Origin: Shinella pollutisoli
GTDB lineage: Bacteria > Pseudomonadota > Alphaproteobacteria > Rhizobiales > Rhizobiaceae
DNA length: 64,000 nt
Assembly: GCF_024609765.1 (NCBI RefSeq)
Contig: NZ_JANFDG010000011.1
Span: 79,282-143,281 of the forward strand
Direction: 5' to 3'
Part shown: piece after piece, positions 54,589-61,843 of the stretch
Numbering within the stretch: the first letter of the stretch is position 1
Layout of the letters: the number at the start of each line of letters is the position of its first letter
Translations under genes and position numbers: made by a program
The notes under the pieces: generated by a model
Databases searched by the model: none
Told to the model about the DNA's origin: nothing
Seen by the model: the letters and a program-made list of their open reading frames with translations, nothing else

Positions 54589-55521
54589 TTAAGGGGTGAC
54601 CGCCTTCGACCGGTAGGTCCGCGACCAGGCATCGGCCACGTGCGCCAGCGAGACCTCGTCGATCCCCGGCTTGAGGGCGATGCCGAAATCGTCGCGGTTC
54701 CAGAAGGCGAGCACGTTGCCGAGAACCGTGGCGGCGAACGAGCGGCTGAACCGGAAGGTGCTGCTCGCATGCCGCGCGTCCCAGCGGTCGACGCCGAGGT
54801 CCCGGGCCACGGCCTCCGCCCTTTCGCGGCCGGCGATGGCCTCGATCAGGGTCAGCATCATGGGCACGGATGCGGTGATGCCGGTGGTCGTCGCGACCCG
54901 TCCGTCGATCACGAAGCGACGGTCGGCGACGTAGTCGATCGCCGGGCTGCGCCGAAGCAGGTCCTTCAGGTAGTACCAGTGCGTCGTGGCGCGCCTGCCG
55001 TCGAGCAGGCCGGCGGCCCCGACGACCTTGGCCCCGGCGCAGACAGCGATGACGACGGCGCCCTTGTCCGATTGCTGCCGCAGCCACGCCAGTACGGCGG
55101 GGTCGTCGTCCCGGCTCATCGCCGGCACGATCACGTAGTCCGCGCCGTCCGGATGCGCAGCGTCGAACGCGGCTATCGTCGCGTCCGGCTCGACCGCGTT
55201 GAGCGCGGGATAGAGGCGCACCGGACCCGGGCCGGCGGCCAGCATCAGCACATCGGCGATGTCGGCCCGCCGCAGGATTCCGGTCGGCACCACGTAGTCG
55301 GTCGTCTCGGTCGCGTCGTTGAGGCCGATGACGGCGATGACCGGCCGCCGACGCTCGGGCGGCCGGAGCGCATCCAGCATTGCCGTCGTCTCGCTGGCGG
55401 GCACCGGCGGCGGAGATGCCGCGACGTCGGACGGCAGCGCCGCCAGCCACAGAGCGAAACCGCCCGCCGCGACGACGACGGCCCCGATCAGTCCCCACAT
55501 GGCGATCCTGCGCTTCCTCAC
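54589..55521 (-). CDS. membrane-anchored DJ-1/PfpI-family protein
   Basis: A 310-residue protein. An N-terminal membrane segment (about 6-28, IAMWGLIGAVVVAAGGFALWLAAL) is followed by a DJ-1/PfpI (class I glutamine amidotransferase-like) domain: VIAVIGLNDATETTDYVVPTGIL, VIAVCAGAKVVGAAGLLDGRRATTHW with the nucleophilic Cys elbow. The last 80 residues resemble the GlxA linker without AraC helices. Proteins like this may be enzymes (amidase, isonitrile hydratase) or sensors. It is divergent from a GlxA-type regulator that shares the LLDGRRATTHW motif. Confidence 0.8.
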   Translation of the reverse strand: MRKRRIAMWGLIGAVVVAAGGFALWLAALPSDVAASPPPVPASETTAMLDALRPPERRRPVIAVIGLNDATETTDYVVPTGILRRADIADVLMLAAGPGPVRLYPALNAVEPDATIAAFDAAHPDGADYVIVPAMSRDDDPAVLAWLRQQSDKGAVVIAVCAGAKVVGAAGLLDGRRATTHWYYLKDLLRRSPAIDYVADRRFVIDGRVATTTGITASVPMMLTLIEAIAGRERAEAVARDLGVDRWDARHASSTFRFSRSFAATVLGNVLAFWNRDDFGIALKPGIDEVSLAHVADAWSRTYRSKAVTP

Positions 55522-55604
55522 TTTGGTTCTCCGCGTTCCGGGTTGACTGGAGGCGATCGCCGGCCGATCATGGCCGAAATGACAGAAATCGGGCAGAAAC
55601 CGCC

Positions 55605-56576
55605 ATGCCGCGAAGCATCGCCGTCGTGCTCCATCCGGGCTTTCAGCTGCTCGACGCGGCCGGGCCGACCGCGGCGTTCGAGATGGCGGAGCGCTTCCGG
55701 CCGGGCAGCTACGCGCTCACGGTCATGGCGCCGGGCGTCTCCCGCGCGACCATGCGTGTGGAGAGTTCCTCCGGCCTCAGCCTCGCGGCCGAGCCGCTGC
55801 GCGACGGTCCCTTCGATACCGTCCTGGTTTCGGGCGGCGAGATCATCCGCTCCAGGGCGGCGGCGCAGCGGATCGTCGCCTGGCTCAAGACCGTGACGGC
55901 CCGGCGCATCGCCAGCGTCTGCTCCGGCGCCTTCCTGCTCGCGGAGGCCGGTCTGCTCGACGGCAGGCGCGCCACCACCCACTGGGACAGCACGGAGCGG
56001 TTCGAGCGCAGCTACCCGAAGGTGACGCTGGACGCCGAGCGCATCTTCATCCGGGACGGCGGCATCTGGACCTCGGCGGGGATTTCGGCCGGCATCGACC
56101 TGGCGATCGCCCTGATCGGGGACGACCTCGGCCCGGACATCGGGCGGCGCGTCGCGCAGCAGCTCGTCGTCCACCGGCGCAGGCCGGGCGGCCAGTCGCA
56201 GTTCTCCGCCCTCGTCGAGCTCGGCGGGCGGACCGGCCGTTTCGCCGCGCTGATCGACTGGATGCGCGCCAACCTCGCCGAGCCGCTCACCGTGGAGCGC
56301 CTCGCCGAGCGCGCCGCGATGAGCCCGCACAACTTCGCCCGCGCCTTCACCGCCGAGACCGGGACGACGCCCGCCAAGGCCGTGGAGCGCCTGCGTCTCG
56401 AAACCGCCCGCACGGCCGTCGAAACCGGCCACGAACCGCTGGAGCGCATCGCCGAGACCACCGGCTTCGGCGATCCCGGCCGCATGCGCCGCGCCTTCCT
56501 GCGAGGCCTCGGCCAGCCGCCGCAGGCATTGCGGCGAACCCGGGCATGGGAGCCTGTCGCCGGCGTTTTAGACTGA
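55605..56576 (+). CDS. GlxA-family AraC-type transcriptional regulator
   Basis: A 323-residue regulator. N-terminal DJ-1/PfpI domain (about 1-190) has SIAVVLHPGFQLLDAAGPTAAFEMAERF, SVCSGAFLLAEAGLLDGRRATTHW and TSAGISAGIDLAI. The C-terminus (about 215-310) is AraC type: MRANLAEPLTVERLAERAAMSPHNFARAFTAETGTTPAKAVERLRLETARTAVETGHEPLERIAETTGFGDPGRMRRAFLRGLGQPPQALRR. Likely regulates the divergent DJ-1 gene or itself. The ATG at 55605 was taken as the family start. Confidence 0.9.
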   Translation: MPRSIAVVLHPGFQLLDAAGPTAAFEMAERFRPGSYALTVMAPGVSRATMRVESSSGLSLAAEPLRDGPFDTVLVSGGEIIRSRAAAQRIVAWLKTVTARRIASVCSGAFLLAEAGLLDGRRATTHWDSTERFERSYPKVTLDAERIFIRDGGIWTSAGISAGIDLAIALIGDDLGPDIGRRVAQQLVVHRRRPGGQSQFSALVELGGRTGRFAALIDWMRANLAEPLTVERLAERAAMSPHNFARAFTAETGTTPAKAVERLRLETARTAVETGHEPLERIAETTGFGDPGRMRRAFLRGLGQPPQALRRTRAWEPVAGVLD

Positions 56577-56683
56577 TCGCGTCGAACATCTCCTCTTCGA
56601 GGTGGACATCGTCGTCGTACCACGCCCTCCTGCGGTCATTCGCGTGAAAGCTCTCGTCGAAGGGAGTGCCGGTCGATACGGTT

Positions 56684-57163
56684 TCAGCCGCGCCGGGCAG
56701 CCTCGATTGCGGCGACGTCGATCTTCTTCATCCCCATCATCGCCTCGAAGGCGCGCTTTGCTTCGGCGCCGCCGGCGGCCATCGCCTCGGTCAGCACGCG
56801 CGGCGTGATCTGCCAGGAGATGCCCCATCTGTCCTTGCACCAGCCGCACACGCTCTCCTCGCCGCCATTGCCGACGATGGCGTTCCAGTAGCGGTCCGTC
56901 TCCTCCTGATCGTCCGTGGCGATCTGGAACGAGAAGGCTTCGCTGTGCCTGAACGTCGTGCCGCCGTTGAGGCCGATGCAGGGAATGCCGGCGACCGTGA
57001 AGTCGACCGTCAGGACATCGCCGGCCTTGCCGGACGGGAAGTCGCTCGGAGCGCGATGGACCGCGCCCACGAAGCTGTCGGGAAACGTCCCGGCGTAAAA
57101 CCTGGCCGCGGCCTCGGCGTCCTTGTCGTACCAGAGGCATATGGTGTTCCTGGCGATCGTCAT
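56684..57163 (-). CDS. VOC-superfamily protein (PhnB/3-demethylubiquinone-9 methyltransferase-like fold)
   Basis: A 159-residue glyoxalase-fold protein: NTICLWYDKDAEAAARFYAGTFPDSFVGAVHRAP, the FTVAGIPCIGLNGG segment, and WGISWQITPRVLTEAM. This is the 3-dmu-9_3-mt (PF06983) type, often paired with AHSA1 proteins and of unknown catalytic role. It lies 38 bases after the AHSA1 gene on the same strand and convergent with the GlxA-type gene. Confidence 0.9.
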   Translation of the reverse strand: MTIARNTICLWYDKDAEAAARFYAGTFPDSFVGAVHRAPSDFPSGKAGDVLTVDFTVAGIPCIGLNGGTTFRHSEAFSFQIATDDQEETDRYWNAIVGNGGEESVCGWCKDRWGISWQITPRVLTEAMAAGGAEAKRAFEAMMGMKKIDVAAIEAARRG

Positions 57164-57201
57164 CTGCTCGTCCTTTCTTTTCCGGCCGCAAGCCGCCGTG
57201 C

Positions 57202-57645
57202 CTACTGGTCGATCTCGGGCACGACGAGTTTCGCGAGCTTGTCCAGCGAGTCCTGCCAGCCGAGATAGCAGGCCTCGGCGGGGATGATATCCGGCACACC
57301 CTGCTGCTCGATGTTCATTTCCGTGCCGACCGAGACGGCCCTCAGGCTCACCGTGACCGTCATCTCACCGGGCAGGTTGGGATCGTCGAAGCTGTCGGTG
57401 TAGACGAGGCGCTCGCCCGGGACGAGCTCCAGATAGGTGCCGCCGAAGGAATGGCTCTCGCCCGTCGTGAAGTTCCGGAACGACATTCTGTGGCGACCGC
57501 CGGCCTTCGCATCGAGTTCGTGAACGGTGCAGAGGAAGCCATAGGGCGGAAGCCAGCTCGCCACCGCGTCGGGCTCAACGAACGCGCGGTAGAGCTTCTC
57601 GGGCTTGACGGCAATGACGCGATGCAGACGGATCGTGCTGGGCAT
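57202..57645 (-). CDS. SRPBCC / AHSA1-domain protein
   Basis: A 147-residue protein of the activator-of-Hsp90 homology 1 fold: TIRLHRVIAVKPEKLYRAFVEPDAVASWLPPYGFLC, GGRHRMSFRNFTTGES and GTYLELVPGERLVYTDSFDD. AGGAGA precedes the ATG. Usually a small cytoplasmic protein that binds hydrophobic ligands; frequently found next to VOC proteins and ArsR regulators. No ArsR gene here. Confidence 0.9.
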   Translation of the reverse strand: MPSTIRLHRVIAVKPEKLYRAFVEPDAVASWLPPYGFLCTVHELDAKAGGRHRMSFRNFTTGESHSFGGTYLELVPGERLVYTDSFDDPNLPGEMTVTVSLRAVSVGTEMNIEQQGVPDIIPAEACYLGWQDSLDKLAKLVVPEIDQ

Positions 57646-58050
57646 GGTGTTCTCCTGTGGTTCGGTTTCATCCGCGCGTTCGATCTTACGAGGGCGCCTG
57701 CCTCCGCCGTCGCAGCGCTCCGCGGGCAGCCACCCGTCGTCCGATGCAGTCAAGACGAACGAAGCGAGGAGAATCCGACATGACATCGGAATAAGTTTGG
57801 CGCTGGCGGTTTCCTTCACCGGCTCGCGGTTTGCCGCGGATATGCCGGCAGCTCGGCTGCCGGTCGCAATGGGCGCCCCGCCTCTTATGCGACACGCACG
57901 CCGCACCGTGACGGGCAGCTTAAGGGACCGCCAGCGGTCAGCCCGCTGTCCGCGGAGCGTCCGGGATGGCTGCCGGTCCGTCGACGGTCCCATCACGGCA
58001 CCTCTTCCTCAGGCACAACAACGCTTCTTCAACCACCCTCTCACCAGCAT
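57646..58050. other. 405-base region without a supported gene
   Basis: Between the AHSA1 gene and the CRISPR array. On the plus strand a short frame near 57790-57900 reads like the start of a secreted protein (ISLALAVSFTGSRFAADMPAA), but there is no start with a ribosome binding site and no recognisable continuation. It might be a gene remnant. Nothing else recognised. Confidence 0.4.
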
Positions 58051-58278
58051 GTTTTTATCCACGCCTCCGCGGGGGAGGCGACCGCCGGGTTGGATGCTTC
58101 CCATGCATCAACTGCGCGTTTCGATCCACGTCTCCGTGAGGGGCGACTCGCCCTCGGAGCCCCAGTAGGGCGGGTCGAGATAGTTTCGACCCACGCCTCC
58201 GCGAGGGAGGCGACCAGCGCAGCGGGCCGTCCTGGTAGACCGAGAGGTTTCGATCCACGCCTCCCCGAGGGAGGCGAC
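58051..58278 (-). CRISPR. short type I-C CRISPR array (4 repeats, 3 spacers), partly degenerate
   Basis: Repeats at 58051-58082, 58118-58147, 58183-58214 and 58247-58278. On the minus strand the best repeat reads GTCGCCTCCCTCGGGGAGGC followed by GTGGATCGAAAC (32 bases), the I-C pattern with a GC hairpin and GAAAC end. Spacers are 35, 35 and 32 bases. The repeat at 58118 is two bases short with changed stem bases, and the one at 58051 has a mutated 3' end (ATAAAAAC), as expected for the leader-distal end. Transcription would run with the cas genes from 58278 down. The space up to cas7 is the leader side. Confidence 0.93.
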
Positions 58279-58297
58279 TGCTCCCTGTATAAACTCG

Positions 58298-58372
58298 GAC
58301 GATCAAGGTGCCATTCAGGTCGGGGGCGGGCTTTGCGCTCCCATGTTCCACACGCTTCTGCCAATTCGCACC
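58298..58372 (-). pseudogene. cas2: remnant of the 3' end of cas2
   Basis: Read on the minus strand, about 25 codons translate as GANWQKRVEHGSAKP followed by APDLNGTLIV. This matches the C-terminus of type I-C Cas2 proteins, which end in a G-N-(W/Y)...VEH(V/I)GAKP...DL...LI(V/F) pattern. The normal stop seems changed (CGA where TGA is expected), and the rest of cas2 is missing. It starts about 38 bases after the cas7 stop. In a complete I-C locus cas4, cas1 and cas2 lie exactly here. Confidence 0.8.
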
Positions 58373-58410
58373 GGGAACCCCGCCCTCGTCGCCGTCACCA
58401 TCGCCATGGC

Positions 58411-59361
58411 TCACAGCAATTCCAGAATCTCGACACCTCCGGGCAGACCGTCACGATCGATGGCGACGATGTAATCGGAGAAGGCTCTCGCCGGCGGCAG
58501 GTTGTCCAGCCGCTGGTCGATGACGCGGAATTCGCCATCGACATTGCGGCCGATGCGGATGCGCTCGAACAGGACATGTGCCGGCGCGTTGCCGAGCGCG
58601 TTGTCGTGCTTGAACGCCACCAGCCTGCGCGTCGCCATCTCGCCGCGCGCGGCAGAGCGGTCGTGCTCGAACATGGTCGTGAGCGCCTCGAACAGCAGGG
58701 AAAGGTCGCTTTCCGAAAACCCCGTGCGCTCCGCGAACTTGGCGGAGATGAAGCCATGCGCGACGTAAAGACCGTAGGGAACGATATGCTTTCGCCCCAT
58801 GGTGCGGTTGTCGGTGCGCTCGCTGGTGTCGTCGCCCTCGGCCTTCCGCTTCCTTTCCGCCTCGTTGGTGGCCGCCATGCGGGTGATCGAGATCTCGAGC
58901 GGCAGGATCGGCTCGACGGAGCGTGCGAAGGTCATCTGCACCGGCCCCTTCACCTGGCCGGCATTGACGCCGGTGGACATGACGGCGCCGAAGGTGCGCA
59001 CATCGAAGAAGTTGCGGCACATGAAGGCGGTGACGGCCTTCGCCTCCGCATCGTCCTTCGGGTTCAGCTTCGCGTCCTTCCCGACCTTCGGGTCGCCCTC
59101 GCGGATCGCCCTGTAGGCCTGCCGGTGCTTGTCGTTGAGGATCGCCCCCTCTTCGACGTAGATGTGGAAGCCGTCCTCGCCGTGGCGGGCGAGATCGACA
59201 TAGTTGCGGATCTTGCGCTTGAGGCTGACATCCGTCACCAGCCCCCTGTTCGTCTCCGGGTCGAGCCGCGGCAGGTTGCCCGCGTCCGGGTCGCCGTTGG
59301 GGTTGCCGTTGACGACCTCGAAGATCAGCACGAAATCATAGCGGTTGGCGATCGCGGTCAT
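58411..59361 (-). CDS. cas7c: type I-C Cascade backbone protein Cas7 (Csd2)
   Basis: A 316-residue Cas7. N-terminus IANRYDFVLIFEVVNGNPNGDPDAGNLPRLDPETNRGLVTDVSLKRKIRNYV is the Csd2/Csh2 signature. DVRTFGAVMSTG, GPVQMTFARSVEPILPLEISITRM and RKHIVPYGLYVAHGF follow. Multiple copies line the crRNA in the complex. The ATG overlaps the end of cas8c by four bases. Intact. Confidence 0.96.
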   Translation of the reverse strand: MTAIANRYDFVLIFEVVNGNPNGDPDAGNLPRLDPETNRGLVTDVSLKRKIRNYVDLARHGEDGFHIYVEEGAILNDKHRQAYRAIREGDPKVGKDAKLNPKDDAEAKAVTAFMCRNFFDVRTFGAVMSTGVNAGQVKGPVQMTFARSVEPILPLEISITRMAATNEAERKRKAEGDDTSERTDNRTMGRKHIVPYGLYVAHGFISAKFAERTGFSESDLSLLFEALTTMFEHDRSAARGEMATRRLVAFKHDNALGNAPAHVLFERIRIGRNVDGEFRVIDQRLDNLPPARAFSDYIVAIDRDGLPGGVEILELL

Positions 59362-59762
59362 GCGGAAGTCTCCCCCGGGGAAGCGGCTTCAGCCGGCTTC
59401 TTGAAAAACTCGTTGCGCTGGTGATGGTAGCCGAGGCCGAAAAGCGCCTGGTCCTCGGCGGAAAGCGACGCCGGGAAAGGGTCCGCGCCGGGGCTCATCA
59501 ACTCCATGATGGCACCGACCTGCTTTTCCAGAACGACCTTGTAGCCGGGCTTCTGCTTACCGACCTTGGACAGGTGGTTGGCCGAGCCGCCCTCCAGCAG
59601 GTGAAACACCTTGCGCGGCTGCGCGGAGGCCGAGCCGTAGAACTTGTCCTTGATCGTGGCGTTGACCTTCGAGCCGAGCGCCGCGATCTGGATGTGCTCA
59701 TAGACGGCAAACAGCCGCCCGAGCAGATAGCCCTTGTTCCGGTTTGTCGGATCGAGCGCCAC
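59358..59762 (-). CDS. cas11c: predicted Cas11c small subunit from an internal start within cas8c
   Basis: In frame with cas8c, a GTG at 59762 (codon 454) is preceded by AGGGAGG with a five-base gap. The product would be 134 residues, starting (f)MALDPTNRNKGYLLGRLFAVYEHIQIAALG and ending with the cas8c stop. In other I-C systems the small subunit Cas11c is made in just this way from the 3' part of cas8c. No separate small-subunit gene exists here. The ribosome binding site is strong for an in-gene position. Confidence 0.75.
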   Translation of the reverse strand: MALDPTNRNKGYLLGRLFAVYEHIQIAALGSKVNATIKDKFYGSASAQPRKVFHLLEGGSANHLSKVGKQKPGYKVVLEKQVGAIMELMSPGADPFPASLSAEDQALFGLGYHHQRNEFFKKPAEAASPGETSA

Positions 59763-61121
59763 GGGGGCCTCCCTGCTTTTGAAATTGCGGATGAGCAAAG
59801 CCTTGAGAATGCCGGCGCGCAGGGCGTTGATCTCGCCGTCGGCGCGGATGCGCGTCAGCACCGACGACAGCAGCGTCAGCGGATAATGCGTGCCCGACAG
59901 GATCGAACGCATCCACTCCCCGGCAAGGTTCGGCGTGACGTTCTCTCCCTTGCCGAGGACGGCGGTCTCGCGAAGATAGCGCCAGAGCGGCGGGAAAGGA
60001 TCGCGCGGCGGCGGCTCGACCCGCATGTCGGAGACGAACTGCTGGTGATGCCGCATCAGCTCGCCGAAACTGCCGGAATGGAAGAAACGGATGGAAAGCC
60101 GGGCGGCATTGGGAGCAAGCCCGAGCACGTGGAACCGCACCTTGCCGAGGTCCGGCTCCGCCTCCTCGAGCGGCACACCCTTGCGGATCCGCTCCAGCCG
60201 CTCGCGGATACGTCTCGCCCCGATCTTCTCGTCCGCCTCCCGCTCTTCGTCGACGGTGTCGAAGAGGGCGGGAAACATCGTCTCCGCCGCCTCCGCCGCC
60301 CCCGCCTCGGACGCATCCGCCCAGAAGACCGTCGAGGCATCGCCGATCTGGATGCGGTGTCCGCTGTCCCTTTCCAGAAACCGGTTGAGCGCGGTCGCAT
60401 AGGCGAAGGCGGCGGCCTCGGACACGGGCGCGTTGTCACCCTGCTCGTGGCCGTAGGAGGTGAAGGCGTCGAGGTTGAAGGAGACGAGCGCCGCGCCTGA
60501 CGATTGCGCGCCCCGGACACCCTTGATGGACGGATGAAGGCGCGCAACGGCTCCGGGCTCTCCGCAAACGAGGCAGATTTGCTCCCTGCCGCTCTGCCGG
60601 CTCGACAAACGCTCCCACAGGGCCCTGGCGGCAGGACGGTCGTGCAGGAAGATGTTCGCGCGCCGGTCGCTTTCCAGCGCAAAGACCACGTTCCGGTCCT
60701 TCATGTCGTCCTGCCAGGGCGAAGCCTGGAACCGCTCCGGCGACCACGTCGTCAAGAACGACAGGAAAGCGCGCAGACCGGGATCGTCGCTCTCCCCCAA
60801 GTCCGCCAGATGCCGCTCCACGAAAGCCCGATGCTCGTCTGCCGTGCGTCGTCCCTCGCCAGCAGTCACCCCCAGGACATAGGAGGTCTTGTCCCAGAGA
60901 AAGTTCGGCGCGATGCCCGCCGTGCGCTTCACGGGCTGCGGCACAAGCATCGGCCGTGGCCACGCCCTTCTGCCCTCGCCCTCGCGCCAGTCGGTGACGC
61001 CGGCGACGGACCCGTCCTCGTTCAAGCCGACGACGACACCGATCTTTTCCGAGGAGTACCCGAACGGCGGCGCATCCGGCAGGCGATCATAGGCCCTTGC
61101 AAGCGCGGAAAGGATCGTCAT
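59358..61121 (-). CDS. cas8c: type I-C large subunit Cas8c (Csd1)
   Basis: A 587-residue Csd1-type protein: MTILSALARAYDRLPDAPPFGYSSEKIGVVVGLNEDG, IAPNFLWDKTSYVLGVTAG and a zinc-ribbon-like pair CLVC (near 184-187, first half) then EPGAVARLHPSIKGV. It recognises the PAM and starts target unwinding. It overlaps cas5c (four bases) and cas7. An in-frame internal start for the small subunit lies at codon 454. Length is normal. Confidence 0.95.
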   Translation of the reverse strand: MTILSALARAYDRLPDAPPFGYSSEKIGVVVGLNEDGSVAGVTDWREGEGRRAWPRPMLVPQPVKRTAGIAPNFLWDKTSYVLGVTAGEGRRTADEHRAFVERHLADLGESDDPGLRAFLSFLTTWSPERFQASPWQDDMKDRNVVFALESDRRANIFLHDRPAARALWERLSSRQSGREQICLVCGEPGAVARLHPSIKGVRGAQSSGAALVSFNLDAFTSYGHEQGDNAPVSEAAAFAYATALNRFLERDSGHRIQIGDASTVFWADASEAGAAEAAETMFPALFDTVDEEREADEKIGARRIRERLERIRKGVPLEEAEPDLGKVRFHVLGLAPNAARLSIRFFHSGSFGELMRHHQQFVSDMRVEPPPRDPFPPLWRYLRETAVLGKGENVTPNLAGEWMRSILSGTHYPLTLLSSVLTRIRADGEINALRAGILKALLIRNFKSREAPVALDPTNRNKGYLLGRLFAVYEHIQIAALGSKVNATIKDKFYGSASAQPRKVFHLLEGGSANHLSKVGKQKPGYKVVLEKQVGAIMELMSPGADPFPASLSAEDQALFGLGYHHQRNEFFKKPAEAASPGETSA

Positions 61122-61786
61122 CGCCGAACCTCCGGGGAGCCGGGCGACGGAACCCGCATCACGCCGTTCTCCAGCGCGGCGCGGAAGAAAAGCGACGGCC
61201 GCCCCTCCGTCGCGTGATCGATGTCGAACAGCATGAAGCCGAGATCGCGGCTCTCATCGATCGCCTTCGGCAGCGGCGCATCGGGCGGGAGCAGTTCGAA
61301 ATGCGCCGCGAATTCCCGCATGCCGAGGCAGTGCTGGTGAAAGCACTGGCCCCGCGCCGTGCGGCGGTTGAAGATATCGAGGTGCTTGCCCTCGTTGTCA
61401 TCGGGGCCGGCCTTCCCCGTCAGCTCGAAATGTGCCTCGATCACATAGGCCGGCTTCACCAGCACGGTGGCGGCGCGCTGCTGGCGATCCTCGTCCACCA
61501 GCAGGTTCAGCCCCTCCAGATCGCCGCGCTTCATCGCCGACCGGATCTTGCCCGCCGGCGCCTTGTGGCCGACCTCGTTGCGCCGGATCGACTGGAAGCG
61601 AATGGGCTCCAGCACATGGATCGCGTCGATCACCCAGCGGATCGCCGGCTTCCAATGGATCGCTTCCAGCAGGCCGCGCGCCGCGGAGGGCGTCATCACA
61701 TCGTAGGAGACGCGCTCGACCTTCATCTCCGGGCGCGTGAAGCAGGCATAGTCGCCCCAGACTTTCAGGCGGATTCCGAAGGCCAT
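61118..61786 (-). CDS. cas5c: type I-C crRNA endonuclease Cas5c (Cas5d)
   Basis: A 222-residue Cas5. Start MAFGIRLKVWGDYACFTRPEMKVERVSYDVMTPSAARGLLEAIHWKPAIRW follows GGGAGG and is diagnostic of Cas5d. RRNEVGHKAP, DDNEGKHLDIFNRRTARGQCFHQHCLGMREFAAHFEL are also typical. In I-C systems Cas5 replaces Cas6 and cuts the repeat RNA. It overlaps cas8c by four bases. Intact. Confidence 0.96.
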   Translation of the reverse strand: MAFGIRLKVWGDYACFTRPEMKVERVSYDVMTPSAARGLLEAIHWKPAIRWVIDAIHVLEPIRFQSIRRNEVGHKAPAGKIRSAMKRGDLEGLNLLVDEDRQQRAATVLVKPAYVIEAHFELTGKAGPDDNEGKHLDIFNRRTARGQCFHQHCLGMREFAAHFELLPPDAPLPKAIDESRDLGFMLFDIDHATEGRPSLFFRAALENGVMRVPSPGSPEVRR

Positions 61787-61843
61787 GGCGTCCCTCCCCA
61801 AGACATTCAAAACGCATGAGAACACCCGTTGCCGGAGGTTCCG

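Noticed and set aside
57605..58168. Plus-strand frame upstream of and into the CRISPR array with a signal-peptide-like segment
   Set aside because: It enters the first repeat and spacer, has no start with a ribosome binding site and no domain after the hydrophobic segment; at most a remnant.
58055..58414. A 119-codon minus-strand frame running from the cas7 end through the CRISPR array
   Set aside because: It reads through repeats and spacers; only the part at 58298-58372 has protein-like meaning (Cas2 C-terminus). It is not a gene.
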